From DATJYV01 sp035499415 (GTDB lineage: Bacteria > Bacteroidota > Ignavibacteria > UBA10030): 23,779 bases of DNA. A model generated the notes under the pieces. The model was given only the letters and a program-made list of their open reading frames with translations. It did no database searches and had not been told where the DNA came from. The DNA lies in the NCBI GenBank assembly GCA_035499415.1, contig DATJYV010000129.1:1-23779 (forward strand), in the 5' to 3' direction. Position 1 is the stretch's first letter; every line of letters begins with the position of its first letter. Positions 15,669-23,466 of the stretch are shown in pieces. The translations under genes and the position numbers were made by a program.

Positions 15669-16256
15669 ATGAGGTCAATTCCAAAAACCGCCGGCCCCCC
15701 GGCGGACGCCATTCGCATCACGGGGCGGGTTGCTCTCTCCTTCGCGCTTCTCTCCCTGCTTATGATCTTCTGCGGTTGCAGGAAGAAAGTCGAGGAGGCA
15801 GTTGAATCCCATCCCTCTCTCGACGGATTTCTCGACATCACGTGGGGAGACTCGCCCGCGCAGGTGAAGTCCAAGATGCTGAAAAAACCGGGAGTCGAAT
15901 TCGCCTCCGATTCGCTCGACTTCGAATTTACGGGCGGTACATTCCTGGGGCACACCGTCGATCGGTGGTTGTTCGTTTTCTGGCGGGCGAAGCATCTGTG
16001 GTATGTTCGCATCATCCCGGAGCAGGATCCCCAATCGATCGAAACGCTCGTCGTCCAGCTGGACGACGACCTCTCCACCCTCTACGGAAAGACCGAACAA
16101 CCCCGAACGTGGCGTTACCTTGTGGAAGGGGAAACGAGGACGAATGACGTGCGTCTCATCGCGTCGCAGTATTCGCAGGTCGAGGTCTGGTTTGCGGGAT
16201 ACGGATACCTCGACAGTTTGCAGCACGCGCTGAGACCAGTGAGAGACGAAGAATGA
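15669..16256 (+). CDS. Probable lipoprotein, unknown function
   Basis: A 195-residue protein whose ATG directly follows the TGA of the MetX-like gene. Residues 18-34 are hydrophobic and are followed by FCGCRKK; Cys35 or Cys37 could be lipidated, although the box is not ideal. The mature domain opens with GFLDITWGDSPAQVKSKM, a pattern I know from small periplasmic hypothetical proteins (substrate-free W-G-x-S-x-x-V-x-x-x-M element), then beta-rich sequence with many aromatics. No catalytic motif is visible. No function is proposed; coupling to the exported hydrolase suggests a shared location in the envelope. Confidence 0.8.
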   Translation: MRSIPKTAGPPADAIRITGRVALSFALLSLLMIFCGCRKKVEEAVESHPSLDGFLDITWGDSPAQVKSKMLKKPGVEFASDSLDFEFTGGTFLGHTVDRWLFVFWRAKHLWYVRIIPEQDPQSIETLVVQLDDDLSTLYGKTEQPRTWRYLVEGETRTNDVRLIASQYSQVEVWFAGYGYLDSLQHALRPVRDEE

Positions 16257-16290
16257 GGATGAGAGTTGGTGAATTGGCGAGTGGATAATT

Positions 16291-16422
16291 CAGTTACGAG
16301 TTTCGAGTTGCGAGTAACGGAAACAATGAGGATCTGTGAGTTTTTGGCAACGAGCGATTGGCCTTTAGGTCCTCGAAGTGCCTACCCGACAACCATAACT
16401 CGAAACCCATAACTCGTAACTG
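16291..16422. repeat. Heptamer repeats in inverted orientation
   Basis: Between the lipoprotein and cytochrome genes a degenerate 7-base unit (GAGTTNC) repeats in tandem at 16291-16318 as CAGTTAC, GAGTTTC, GAGTTGC, GAGTAAC. The complementary strand at 16392-16422 carries a second array (CAGTTAC, GAGTTAT, GGGTTTC, GAGTTAT). The arrays face each other and share a perfect 12-bp inverted repeat, CAGTTACGAGTT at 16291-16302 with its complement at 16411-16422, so the region could fold into a long hairpin. Confidence 0.8.
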
Positions 16423-16449
16423 GTTTTTGTACTTTCGGAGGTAGACAGC

Positions 16450-17007
16450 ATGAATCGTGACCTGGTCAGAAATGCGCTTATCGCCCTGCTCGGTATCGTC
16501 GTCGTATTCTTGTATATGAAGACGGCGACGGCGCTCCGCTTGAGCGAAGAAAGCGCGGGCGCACAGGCTCAACTGCGCGATTCGCTCCGCCTCGCGTCGG
16601 AATCGATCGATTCGTTAAAAGCGCTTGTCCCGGGGTTGGGCGAATTCATGACGAGCATGCAGCTACACGCGGCAAAGCTCGCGTATGCGGAAGAGCACGG
16701 AAACTGGCCTCTCGCCGACTACGAACTGCACGAGCTCGGCGAGGCGATTGAAACGGCCGAAGCTCTGCATGCGGTGAAGAATAACGTGAACATCTCTGCC
16801 GTTCTCCAGAGCGTCGCAAACACGCAGGTCCCGGCGCTCGGGATGGCTGTCGCGAAGAAACGGCCGGTCATGTTTGCGGGTGCATATGCGCAAACGCTGG
16901 CGGCATGCAACGCTTGTCACAAAGCAGCCGGCTACGAATTCATCCACATCGTTCCGCCGATGCGCGAGCCGGTCGCCAATCAGCAATGGACGCCGCAATC
17001 AAAATGA
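16450..17007 (+). CDS. Membrane-anchored monohaem cytochrome c-like protein
   Basis: A 185-residue protein with one N-terminal membrane helix (8-23), a charged helical region (30-135) and a single haem motif CNACH (153-157) near the C terminus, followed by PPMREP with Met171 as the possible sixth ligand. The arrangement of a long helical stretch before a late CxxCH is unlike class I cytochromes and closer to small helical cytochromes. The start is firm: GGAGG lies nine bases before ATG 16450. A TauE/SafE gene follows after 34 bp and probably shares the message. Electron-transfer partner is unknown; haem attachment would depend on a cytochrome maturation system, which the TlpA/DsbD pair could support. 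Confidence 0.85.
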   Translation: MNRDLVRNALIALLGIVVVFLYMKTATALRLSEESAGAQAQLRDSLRLASESIDSLKALVPGLGEFMTSMQLHAAKLAYAEEHGNWPLADYELHELGEAIETAEALHAVKNNVNISAVLQSVANTQVPALGMAVAKKRPVMFAGAYAQTLAACNACHKAAGYEFIHIVPPMREPVANQQWTPQSK

Positions 17008-17041
17008 ACTCCGGCATAAGCGGAAAGCGCGGAGCCATCAC

Positions 17042-17776
17042 GTGATAGTCGATAATCTCATTCTGCTGAGCGTCGCGATCGCAATTATTGCGTTTCTGTA
17101 TTCTTCTGTCGGCCACGCCGGCGCGTCCGGTTACATCGCCGTGATGTCTCTCTTCGGCATGACGCCCCCGGTGATCAAGCCGGCCGCGCTTGTCCTCAAC
17201 ATACTCGTTGCGTGCCTCGCCACCTGGCAGTTCTGGAAAGCCGGACATTTTTCCTGGAAGACGTTCTGGCCGTTTGCCGTCACATCCGTCCCCATGGCGT
17301 TCATTGGCGGTTACGTCACACTCCCATCGATGGCGTTCAAGTTCATCGTCGGCGTCGTGCTTCTCTACTCTGCATTTCGATTCCTCCTCCGCCCCGGTAA
17401 CGATGACGAAGCCCGCCTTCCCGCCAAGGCGGTCGCTCTCAGCGTCGGCGGCGCGCTCGGACTTCTCTCAGGCCTTACCGGCGTCGGCGGCGGGATTTTT
17501 CTCACGCCGCTGATGATCTTCATGCGGTGGGCGCGCACGAAAACCGCGTCGGCAGTTTCAGCCCTCTTCATACTGGTAAATTCGATTGCAGGTCTCACCG
17601 GAAACCTCGCAAGCACAAAACAGCTTCCTCTGTTCGCGATCCCGCTGGTCGTCTCCGCATTCGTCGGCGGTTCGGTCGGATCGTATTTCGGAAGCCGGAG
17701 ATTTGAACCGGTAGTCATCAAGCGGCTGCTCGGCGTCGTCCTTTTTATTGCCGGGGTGAAGCTTATTCTCACGTGA
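17042..17776 (+). CDS. TauE/SafE-family permease
   Basis: A 244-residue integral membrane protein with eight predicted helices in two repeats. Each repeat starts with the family element: YSSVGHAGASGY (20-31) and LSGLTGVGGGIFLTP in the second half. TauE/SafE proteins are proposed exporters of sulfite, sulfoacetate or other organic anions. I place the start at GTG 17042, with GGAG nine bases upstream, because the longer frame overlaps the cytochrome gene with non-membrane sequence. The gene lies 34 bp after the cytochrome gene. Sulfur-anion transport next to a cytochrome is suggestive but the substrate is not determined. Confidence 0.9.
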   Translation: MIVDNLILLSVAIAIIAFLYSSVGHAGASGYIAVMSLFGMTPPVIKPAALVLNILVACLATWQFWKAGHFSWKTFWPFAVTSVPMAFIGGYVTLPSMAFKFIVGVVLLYSAFRFLLRPGNDDEARLPAKAVALSVGGALGLLSGLTGVGGGIFLTPLMIFMRWARTKTASAVSALFILVNSIAGLTGNLASTKQLPLFAIPLVVSAFVGGSVGSYFGSRRFEPVVIKRLLGVVLFIAGVKLILT

Positions 17777-17781
17777 GCCGG

Positions 17782-17836
17782 AGGATGATAGGGCTAAGGA
17801 TTGAGGATGAAGGATTAAGGATGAGGGAATAAGGAT
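17782..17836. repeat. Heptamer tandem repeat (AGGATNA type)
   Basis: Just after the TauE/SafE stop a 7-base unit repeats with changes: GGCTAAG, GATTGAG, GATGAAG, GATTAAG, GATGAGG, GAATAAG, GATGGG. The period is 7 throughout. The unit differs from the GAGTTNC unit at 16291, but period and intergenic placement are the same. Confidence 0.8.
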
Positions 17837-17982
17837 GGGTTGTACTCATGAGTGTGTGCCGTTCTCCGGTGCATTCGGCTTCTGCGAAGAAACTCGTATC
17901 TTTGTTTCCGCCGGTTACCAAATCGAAAATGACTCACGCATCACATCGACCATCACCCAACCACTACATTGACCATGCTCTT

Positions 17983-19659
17983 ATGCGCTCACTTTTCTTC
18001 ATCTCAATTCTCTCTCTCATCGCCATGACCGCATCGCCCGCTCAGCCCGGGCCGACCGACTGGCCTTCGTTCGTCCATCAATTCATCGAATCGTACTTCA
18101 AAATCCATCCCGACTTCGCCGTTTATTCCGGTCGGCACGAATTTGACGGCATGCTCCCCGATTGGACTCCGGAGGGACTGAAAGCGGAGGCCGCGTGGCT
18201 GCACGTGGAGCGCGACGCGGCGTCAAAATATCTCGGCAAGTCGGAACGATTCGAGCGCGATTATCTCATCGCGGTCATCGACAAAGACCTTTTCTGGCTC
18301 GAGGTTGCCCGGTCTCCGTATAAGAATCCGACCTATTACGGCCTCGACCCAAACGTCTACATCGCACGCCCGTATGCGCCGCCCGACGTGCGGCTCAAAG
18401 CGTACATCAAATACGCGAACAACATCCCGGCCGCGGCTGAACAGATCAGAAAAAATCTTGTCACTCCACTTCCAAAGACATTCGTTGACATCGGACGCAT
18501 CACGTTCGGCGGCCTTGCATCGTACTATGAGAACGACGTACCAACCGTTTTTTCCGACGTCGGGGATGAGCAATTACAGAAGGATTTTCGCCAGGCCAAC
18601 GCCGGCGCGATCAAGGCGATGAAGTCGCTGGACGCCTGGTTCGAGCAGCAGAGAGCGACTGCGACAGACAATTTCGCGCTCGGGTCCAAAGTCTTTTCGC
18701 AGATGCTGTCGATGACGGAACGGGTCGACGTGCCGCTGGATGAATTGGAGCGGATTGGCAGACGGGACCTCAACAGGAATCTCGACGCGCTGAAGCAGGC
18801 GTGTGCGGCATTCGCGCCCGGAAAGTCGGTCGAGGAATGCGTCCAAATGGTGGGGGCGAAGAAACCCGAAGGGGGGCCGGTTGAAGCTGCACGCAAACAA
18901 CTTGTCGACCTTCGCGCATTTCTGACAAAACAGAATGTCGTATCGGTTCCCGGTACGGAAGTCGCCGAGGTCCATGAATCGCCCCCGTATCAGCGATGGA
19001 ATGCGGCATACATCGACATTCCCGGGCCGTATGAAACCAATCTCCCCTCCATCTATTATATAGCGCCGCCGGACACATCGTGGAGCGAGAAAGAGCGGGA
19101 CGAATATATCCCCGGTAAATCCGTGCTGCTCTTCACTTCCGTCCACGAAGTCTGGCCGGGACATTTTTTGAGTTTTCTCCATTCGAATCGTTCGAGTTCG
19201 AAGTTCGGCCAGGTTTTCGTCGGATACGCGTTCGCAGAAGGTTGGGCACACTATGCAGAGGAGATGATGTGGGAAGAGGGATTGGGGAACGGCGATCCCG
19301 AGACGCACATCGGGCAGCTCCTGGAAGCGCTGCTGAGAAACGTGAGATTTCTTTCAGCGATCGGACTTCATACCGGGAAGATGACGGTTGAAGAATCCGA
19401 GAAGATGTTTCGTGAGAAAGCGTACCAGGATCCGGGCAACGCGAAGCAGCAGGCGGCCCGCGGAACCTTCGACCCGGCCTATCTGAATTACACGATGGGA
19501 AAATTGATGATCAGAAAGCTGCGCGAGGACTGGTGTGCGACGCGCGGCGGGAAGAGCGCGTGGAAGGAGTTTCACGATACATTCCTGTCGTTCGGCGGAC
19601 CGCCGATTCCGCTGGTGCGGAAAGAGATGCTGGGGAATGCAGCGGGAAGCCTTTTTTGA
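17983..19659 (+). CDS. DUF885 family, metallopeptidase-like exported protein
   Basis: A 558-residue DUF885 protein. I choose ATG 17983 because it gives a good signal peptide (MRSLFFISILSLIAMTASPAQ); the longer frame from 17848 has no such start and begins in repeat-flanking DNA. The DUF885 core shows the metal-site pattern HEVWPGH (His388, Glu389, His394) and downstream AEGWAHYAEEM with Glu419, matching HE-x-x-x-G-H plus a distal Glu of gluzincin-like enzymes. Length is normal for the family. It should be an envelope peptidase or hydrolase, but members are poorly characterised. The TACATT box at 17965-17970, 12 bp upstream of the ATG, may be its promoter. Confidence 0.9.
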   Translation: MRSLFFISILSLIAMTASPAQPGPTDWPSFVHQFIESYFKIHPDFAVYSGRHEFDGMLPDWTPEGLKAEAAWLHVERDAASKYLGKSERFERDYLIAVIDKDLFWLEVARSPYKNPTYYGLDPNVYIARPYAPPDVRLKAYIKYANNIPAAAEQIRKNLVTPLPKTFVDIGRITFGGLASYYENDVPTVFSDVGDEQLQKDFRQANAGAIKAMKSLDAWFEQQRATATDNFALGSKVFSQMLSMTERVDVPLDELERIGRRDLNRNLDALKQACAAFAPGKSVEECVQMVGAKKPEGGPVEAARKQLVDLRAFLTKQNVVSVPGTEVAEVHESPPYQRWNAAYIDIPGPYETNLPSIYYIAPPDTSWSEKERDEYIPGKSVLLFTSVHEVWPGHFLSFLHSNRSSSKFGQVFVGYAFAEGWAHYAEEMMWEEGLGNGDPETHIGQLLEALLRNVRFLSAIGLHTGKMTVEESEKMFREKAYQDPGNAKQQAARGTFDPAYLNYTMGKLMIRKLREDWCATRGGKSAWKEFHDTFLSFGGPPIPLVRKEMLGNAAGSLF

Positions 19660-19761
19660 AGCAGGGTGAAATTAACGATTGACGGTCGGAGGTTTTCATT
19701 CGGAAATTGACCGGATTTTCGCTTTGACAGGAGACTGCAGCACAAAGGGAGGCAGGTCATC

Positions 19762-21114
19762 ATGACAAAAGGGAGACTATCTATTCTGCTGTTGACGTTC
19801 GCTCTCATCGCAGGCGCAACAGCCGTCGCACGGCAAAACGAAGTTTCAAACGGAAGTGAGATCCGGGACCTGGCAGTGAAATTTGTGGACGCACTCGCAA
19901 AGCAGGACTTCGCCGGAGCGGTGAAAAATTTTGATGCCACCATGACCGGAGCTGCGCCTCCCGAAAAACTTCAGAGCATTTGGACGTCTCTCGAACTGCA
20001 AGTCGGATCATTCAAACGACAGGTCGGCGTCCGCAGCGAAAAAGCTCAGGGCTACGACATCGCGTTTGTGACCTGCGAGTTCGAGAAATCTCCGCTCGAC
20101 GTGAAGGTGGTGTTCAACGGCCAGAAACAGATCGCCGGCATGTTTTTCGTGCCGACGCAATCCGGTTCCAAATCCGAGGCGCCGGCACCGCCGGCGAAAC
20201 TCGCACCCGGCGAAAAAGAAGTCATCGTCGGTTCCGGCGAGTGGGCTCTCCACGGAACGCTCAGTATGCCCCAGGGGTCCGGGCCTTTTCCGGCGCTCGT
20301 ACTCGTGCACGGCTCCGGACCGAATGACCGCGACGAAACTATCGGGCCGAACAAGCCCTTCCGGGACCTCGCTGAAGGCCTGGCGTCACGAGGCGTTGCA
20401 GTCCTTCGCTATGACAAGCGGACGAGAGAGTATGCGGCAAAACTTGCACCGCTCAAGGACAGCATAACGGTAAAGGAAGAAACGATCGACGATGCGATAG
20501 CGGCGGTTGCGCTTCTTCGCAGGACGGAGGGGATCAACCCGGCGAAGGTTTTCGTCCTTGGCCACAGTCTTGGCGGAACGCTCATCCCGAGAATCGGCGC
20601 ACGCGACGCCTCGATCGCGGGCCTTATCGTCCTCGCCGGGACGACCAGACCGATGGAAGACGTGATCCTCGAACAGGTATCCTACATCTTCTCGCTCGAC
20701 ACAGCAAACGCAGCGAAAAAGAAATCACAGCTCGAGGCCGTCAGGCGACAGGTTGCCCTGGTGAAAGACCCGGGGCTCTCTGTTGAAACGCCGTCAATCG
20801 ACCTGCCTCTTGGAATTCCGGCAAAGTACTGGCTCGACCTCCGGGGTTATAACCCCGCGGAAGCAGCGCGGAGTCTGAAGCAACCGATGCTCATCCTTCA
20901 GGGGGAGCGCGACTATCAGGTCACGATGGAGGATTTCGCGGGCTGGAAGAAGGAGCTGTCGTCACGGCCGAATGTGGAGTTCAAGACGTACCCCAGGCTC
21001 AACCATCTGTTCATCGAAGGAGAAGGGAAAAGCAAGCCGGCGGAATATGGAGTCGCCGGTCATGTCGCGACGGGCGTCATCGACGATATTGCTCAGTGGA
21101 TAAAGAGGAACTAG
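19762..21114 (+). CDS. DUF3887-alpha/beta hydrolase fusion, exported
   Basis: A 450-residue exported protein: signal peptide (1-23, ending TAVA), an N-terminal DUF3887-like domain (about 30-130, NTF2-like alpha+beta region beginning IRDLAVKFVDALAKQDF), a proline/alanine linker (135-148), and a C-terminal alpha/beta hydrolase. The nucleophile elbow is GHSLGG with Ser269, the acid is Asp384 (GERDYQV) and the base His415 (NHLF). VHGSGPNDRDE around 186 forms the oxyanion region. GGGAGG lies nine bases upstream of the ATG. The architecture is common in Bacteroidota and Firmicutes, where it acts as an esterase or peptidase-like enzyme of unclear substrate. It is transcribed away from the DUF885 gene with a 102-bp gap. 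Confidence 0.9.
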   Translation: MTKGRLSILLLTFALIAGATAVARQNEVSNGSEIRDLAVKFVDALAKQDFAGAVKNFDATMTGAAPPEKLQSIWTSLELQVGSFKRQVGVRSEKAQGYDIAFVTCEFEKSPLDVKVVFNGQKQIAGMFFVPTQSGSKSEAPAPPAKLAPGEKEVIVGSGEWALHGTLSMPQGSGPFPALVLVHGSGPNDRDETIGPNKPFRDLAEGLASRGVAVLRYDKRTREYAAKLAPLKDSITVKEETIDDAIAAVALLRRTEGINPAKVFVLGHSLGGTLIPRIGARDASIAGLIVLAGTTRPMEDVILEQVSYIFSLDTANAAKKKSQLEAVRRQVALVKDPGLSVETPSIDLPLGIPAKYWLDLRGYNPAEAARSLKQPMLILQGERDYQVTMEDFAGWKKELSSRPNVEFKTYPRLNHLFIEGEGKSKPAEYGVAGHVATGVIDDIAQWIKRN

Positions 21115-21177
21115 AGAAGGGTGAAGCGGCTTTCCGAAGATCGCGAACACCGACGGAAGAATTGCTTCACGCCAGAT

Positions 21178-23019
21178 TCATTTCCTCAACAGCCGTGCGG
21201 AGTTCAGGATAAACCCCAATTCAGAACCCACGTGAATCAACGCTGCGCCGAGTGGTGTGAGAAGCTGGAAAAACGCGAGCGACACGCCGGCTATGTCGAC
21301 GATGATCGTTCCCCAGAAATTGAACATGATGACACGGAGACTCTGTTTGCTGATCTTCAATGCCTCGACGATCTTCAGCAGATTATCCGTGGCGAGCGCC
21401 ATGTCTGCGCTCTCGAGGGCAATCGCCGTGCCTGTTCCCATGGCGATGCCGACGTTTGCCTCAATCAGCGCAGGCGCATCGTTGATGCCGTCGCCGACCA
21501 TGGCAACGATCCTTCCGCCCGACTTGAGGGCGCGAATTTTCTCCAACTTCTGCTCCGGCATCATCTCCCCGAAAACTTCATCGACGTGAAGCGTCTCCCC
21601 GATCGCTCTCGCCACCGCCCACGAATCGCCGGTTAAGAGGACGACGCGGCATCCGAGCCGTTTCATTTCCTCGACCGATTGCCGGGCTTCGCTCCGGATC
21701 GTGTCGGCAATGGAAATCGCGCCGACGGCCACACCCTGCCTGGCAAGAAGAATGCAGGTTTCGCCCCGCTCCTTTCTCGCCGCCACGTACGTGTTCACTG
21801 AAGAGTCGAGGCGAATCATCCGCGCTTCCATAAGCGCGATATTCCCGAGCAGAATTTCCGTTCCCTCGACACGACAAACAAGTCCCTGCCCCGGGAGGTA
21901 CCGCATGTCTGAGTACTTCGCAATCGGGATTTGGTCTGCCCCCGCCTTCTCCAGGACCGCTTTTGCCAATGGATGTTCCGAGTGCTGTTCAACGGAAGCG
22001 GCAAGCCGCAACACTTCCTGGATGCTCACAGAGTCGAAGCTGTGGATATCGATGACCTGCGGTTTTCCCAGCGTCAGCGTGCCGGTCTTGTCGAGAACAA
22101 TCGTATCCACGGTGCTGAGCACTTCGAGATAGACTCCCCCTTTGACGATGATCGCCTCCTTCGCCGTTCGCCCGATACCCGCCAGTATGGCGAGCGGCGT
22201 CCCGGCTGCGACTCCGCACGCTCCCGCTACGATGAGCGCCGCAATCGCCGAAACAATATTGTGCGTGACGATGATCGTGAGCGTTGCTCCGCCGAGCGCA
22301 AAATAGACTAATCGCGCGGAGAGCACATCTGCGACTTTTTGAATTGGCGCTTTTGACCGCTCCGCCTTTTCAATGACTTCGATAATTTTCCCGAACATCG
22401 TTTCTTTGCTGACGCGATGCGCCTCAACTTCGAGAATCCCCGCCTTGTTCATTGTCCCGGCAAAGACTTCGGCCCCTTCAATTTTTTCGACCGGAAGAGA
22501 TTCTCCCGTGATCGATGACTGATCGACGAACGAATTGCCCCTGATCACCACGCCGTCGACCGGAATTCTCGTCCCCGGCTTGATGATGACGGTATCGTTC
22601 GGCCGGAGTTGATCGATGGGTATTTCTGCTTCATCGTCGTTGCGGCGTACCGTCGCTGTGCCCGGAAGAAATTCGATGAGCTTCTCGATCACACTCCGAC
22701 CGCGTGACACGGTGAGATGTTCGAGGAGCTCAGCAAAGATCACGAAGAACGTGATGACGAGCCCCGTGAAGAATTGGCCGATGACGAGCGTTGCGACGAC
22801 GGCGATGGTCATCGACAACTCCATCGTCATCCGACGCTCCCGGACGGCCTCGTATGCCTCCCGGAACATCGGGAAACCGCCAAGAAGCGTTGCCGCGAGG
22901 GCGACGACGTCGAAAGGCAAAAATGGTGTCAGCACTGCGGACCGGCTGACCACGAGCGCAAGAGCCATCGCAGCGAGACGGAAGAGCTCTGTCTTATGCT
23001 CCTTCACTTGCGGGATCAT
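21178..23019 (-). CDS. P1B-type metal ATPase, no HMA domain, GAC in place of CPC
   Basis: A 613-residue heavy-metal P-type ATPase that would pump a metal ion across the inner membrane. Catalytic motifs are intact: TGES (171-174), DKTGT with phosphorylated Asp310, SEHPL (347-351, the P1B HP dipeptide) and GDGIND (509-514). It has no N-terminal HMA metal-binding domain. The transport motif that normally reads CPC before xxLAxTP is G266-A267-C268 here, so the invariant Pro and first Cys are gone. The last helix has HVGSE (597-601) rather than the MxxSS of copper pumps. An in-frame stop lies 19 codons upstream and no other ATG intervenes, so ATG 23019 is the start. It lies 141 bp after the CsoR-like gene, whose target it probably is. 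Confidence 0.93.
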   Translation of the reverse strand: MIPQVKEHKTELFRLAAMALALVVSRSAVLTPFLPFDVVALAATLLGGFPMFREAYEAVRERRMTMELSMTIAVVATLVIGQFFTGLVITFFVIFAELLEHLTVSRGRSVIEKLIEFLPGTATVRRNDDEAEIPIDQLRPNDTVIIKPGTRIPVDGVVIRGNSFVDQSSITGESLPVEKIEGAEVFAGTMNKAGILEVEAHRVSKETMFGKIIEVIEKAERSKAPIQKVADVLSARLVYFALGGATLTIIVTHNIVSAIAALIVAGACGVAAGTPLAILAGIGRTAKEAIIVKGGVYLEVLSTVDTIVLDKTGTLTLGKPQVIDIHSFDSVSIQEVLRLAASVEQHSEHPLAKAVLEKAGADQIPIAKYSDMRYLPGQGLVCRVEGTEILLGNIALMEARMIRLDSSVNTYVAARKERGETCILLARQGVAVGAISIADTIRSEARQSVEEMKRLGCRVVLLTGDSWAVARAIGETLHVDEVFGEMMPEQKLEKIRALKSGGRIVAMVGDGINDAPALIEANVGIAMGTGTAIALESADMALATDNLLKIVEALKISKQSLRVIMFNFWGTIIVDIAGVSLAFFQLLTPLGAALIHVGSELGFILNSARLLRK

Positions 23020-23160
23020 CGTCTTGATGTTCGACGGGTGAGTAAGAAGTTGCAGGGAACCTCTTGTTCAGGCATGGCTTCGATGGTCACGAGGGTTTTC
23101 TTTTTCAAGAATCGTTTCGACCGCGCCGAGACGCTGCGGCGATTCCAGCGTCCGCGATCA

Positions 23161-23430
23161 CTATTGCAACATCTGTTTCAATGCTCCGCTGAGCGACATG
23201 ATCGATTCTTCAACCTGATTCTTTTTCAGGGAAGAGGTCATGCAGTGCTCAATGTGGTCCTCGGTGATCAGCACGCTCAATCTTGCCAGGCCTGCCCGCA
23301 CGGAGGAAATTTGAATGAGAATATCGGTGCAGTCTCGGTCTTCTTCGGTCATCCGAATGATTCCGTTGAGCTGCCCGACGATCTTTTTCAGGCGCTTTGT
23401 TTTATCCTCTACGGGCATTCGATGGTGCAT
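23161..23430 (-). CDS. CsoR/RcnR-family metal-responsive repressor
   Basis: An 89-residue all-helical regulator of the CsoR/RcnR/FrmR family. It binds DNA as a tetramer and lets go on metal binding. KRLKKIVGQLNGIIRM (12-27) is the family signature helix. Cys34, His59 and Cys63 reproduce the Cys-x24-His-x3-Cys spacing of the copper(I) site in CsoR; extra histidines at 2 and 3 could add an RcnR- or InrS-like N-terminal ligand. I choose ATG 23430, because AAAGGA lies eight bases upstream; the longer frame from 23490 reads through the operator. It precedes the P1B ATPase on the same strand and is expected to control it and itself. Confidence 0.92.
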   Translation of the reverse strand: MHHRMPVEDKTKRLKKIVGQLNGIIRMTEEDRDCTDILIQISSVRAGLARLSVLITEDHIEHCMTSSLKKNQVEESIMSLSGALKQMLQ

Positions 23431-23450
23431 GGGCGGAATCCTTTCGACTA

Positions 23451-23466
23451 TACTGTGGGGGGGTAG
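23451..23466 (+). promoter_or_regulatory. RcnR/CsoR-like operator
   Basis: TACTGTGGGGGGGTAG lies 21-36 bp upstream of the repressor start. It has the plan of the E. coli RcnR site, TACT followed by a G tract and AGTA, with a G7 run at 23457-23463. Its position between gene start and likely promoter fits autoregulation of the repressor-ATPase operon. Confidence 0.6.

Noticed and set aside
16291..16422. Possible CRISPR array
   Set aside because: Repeat units are 7 bases, directly adjacent and degenerate, with no spacers and no cas genes.
17848..17982. Longer N terminus for the DUF885 protein
   Set aside because: The added 45 residues lack any signal peptide and start beside the heptamer repeat; ATG 17983 gives a normal signal peptide.
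23020..23160. Possible small metal-chaperone (HMA) gene between repressor and ATPase
   Set aside because: Only a 20-codon frame beginning MPEQEVPCNF is found, with no GMxCxxC motif.
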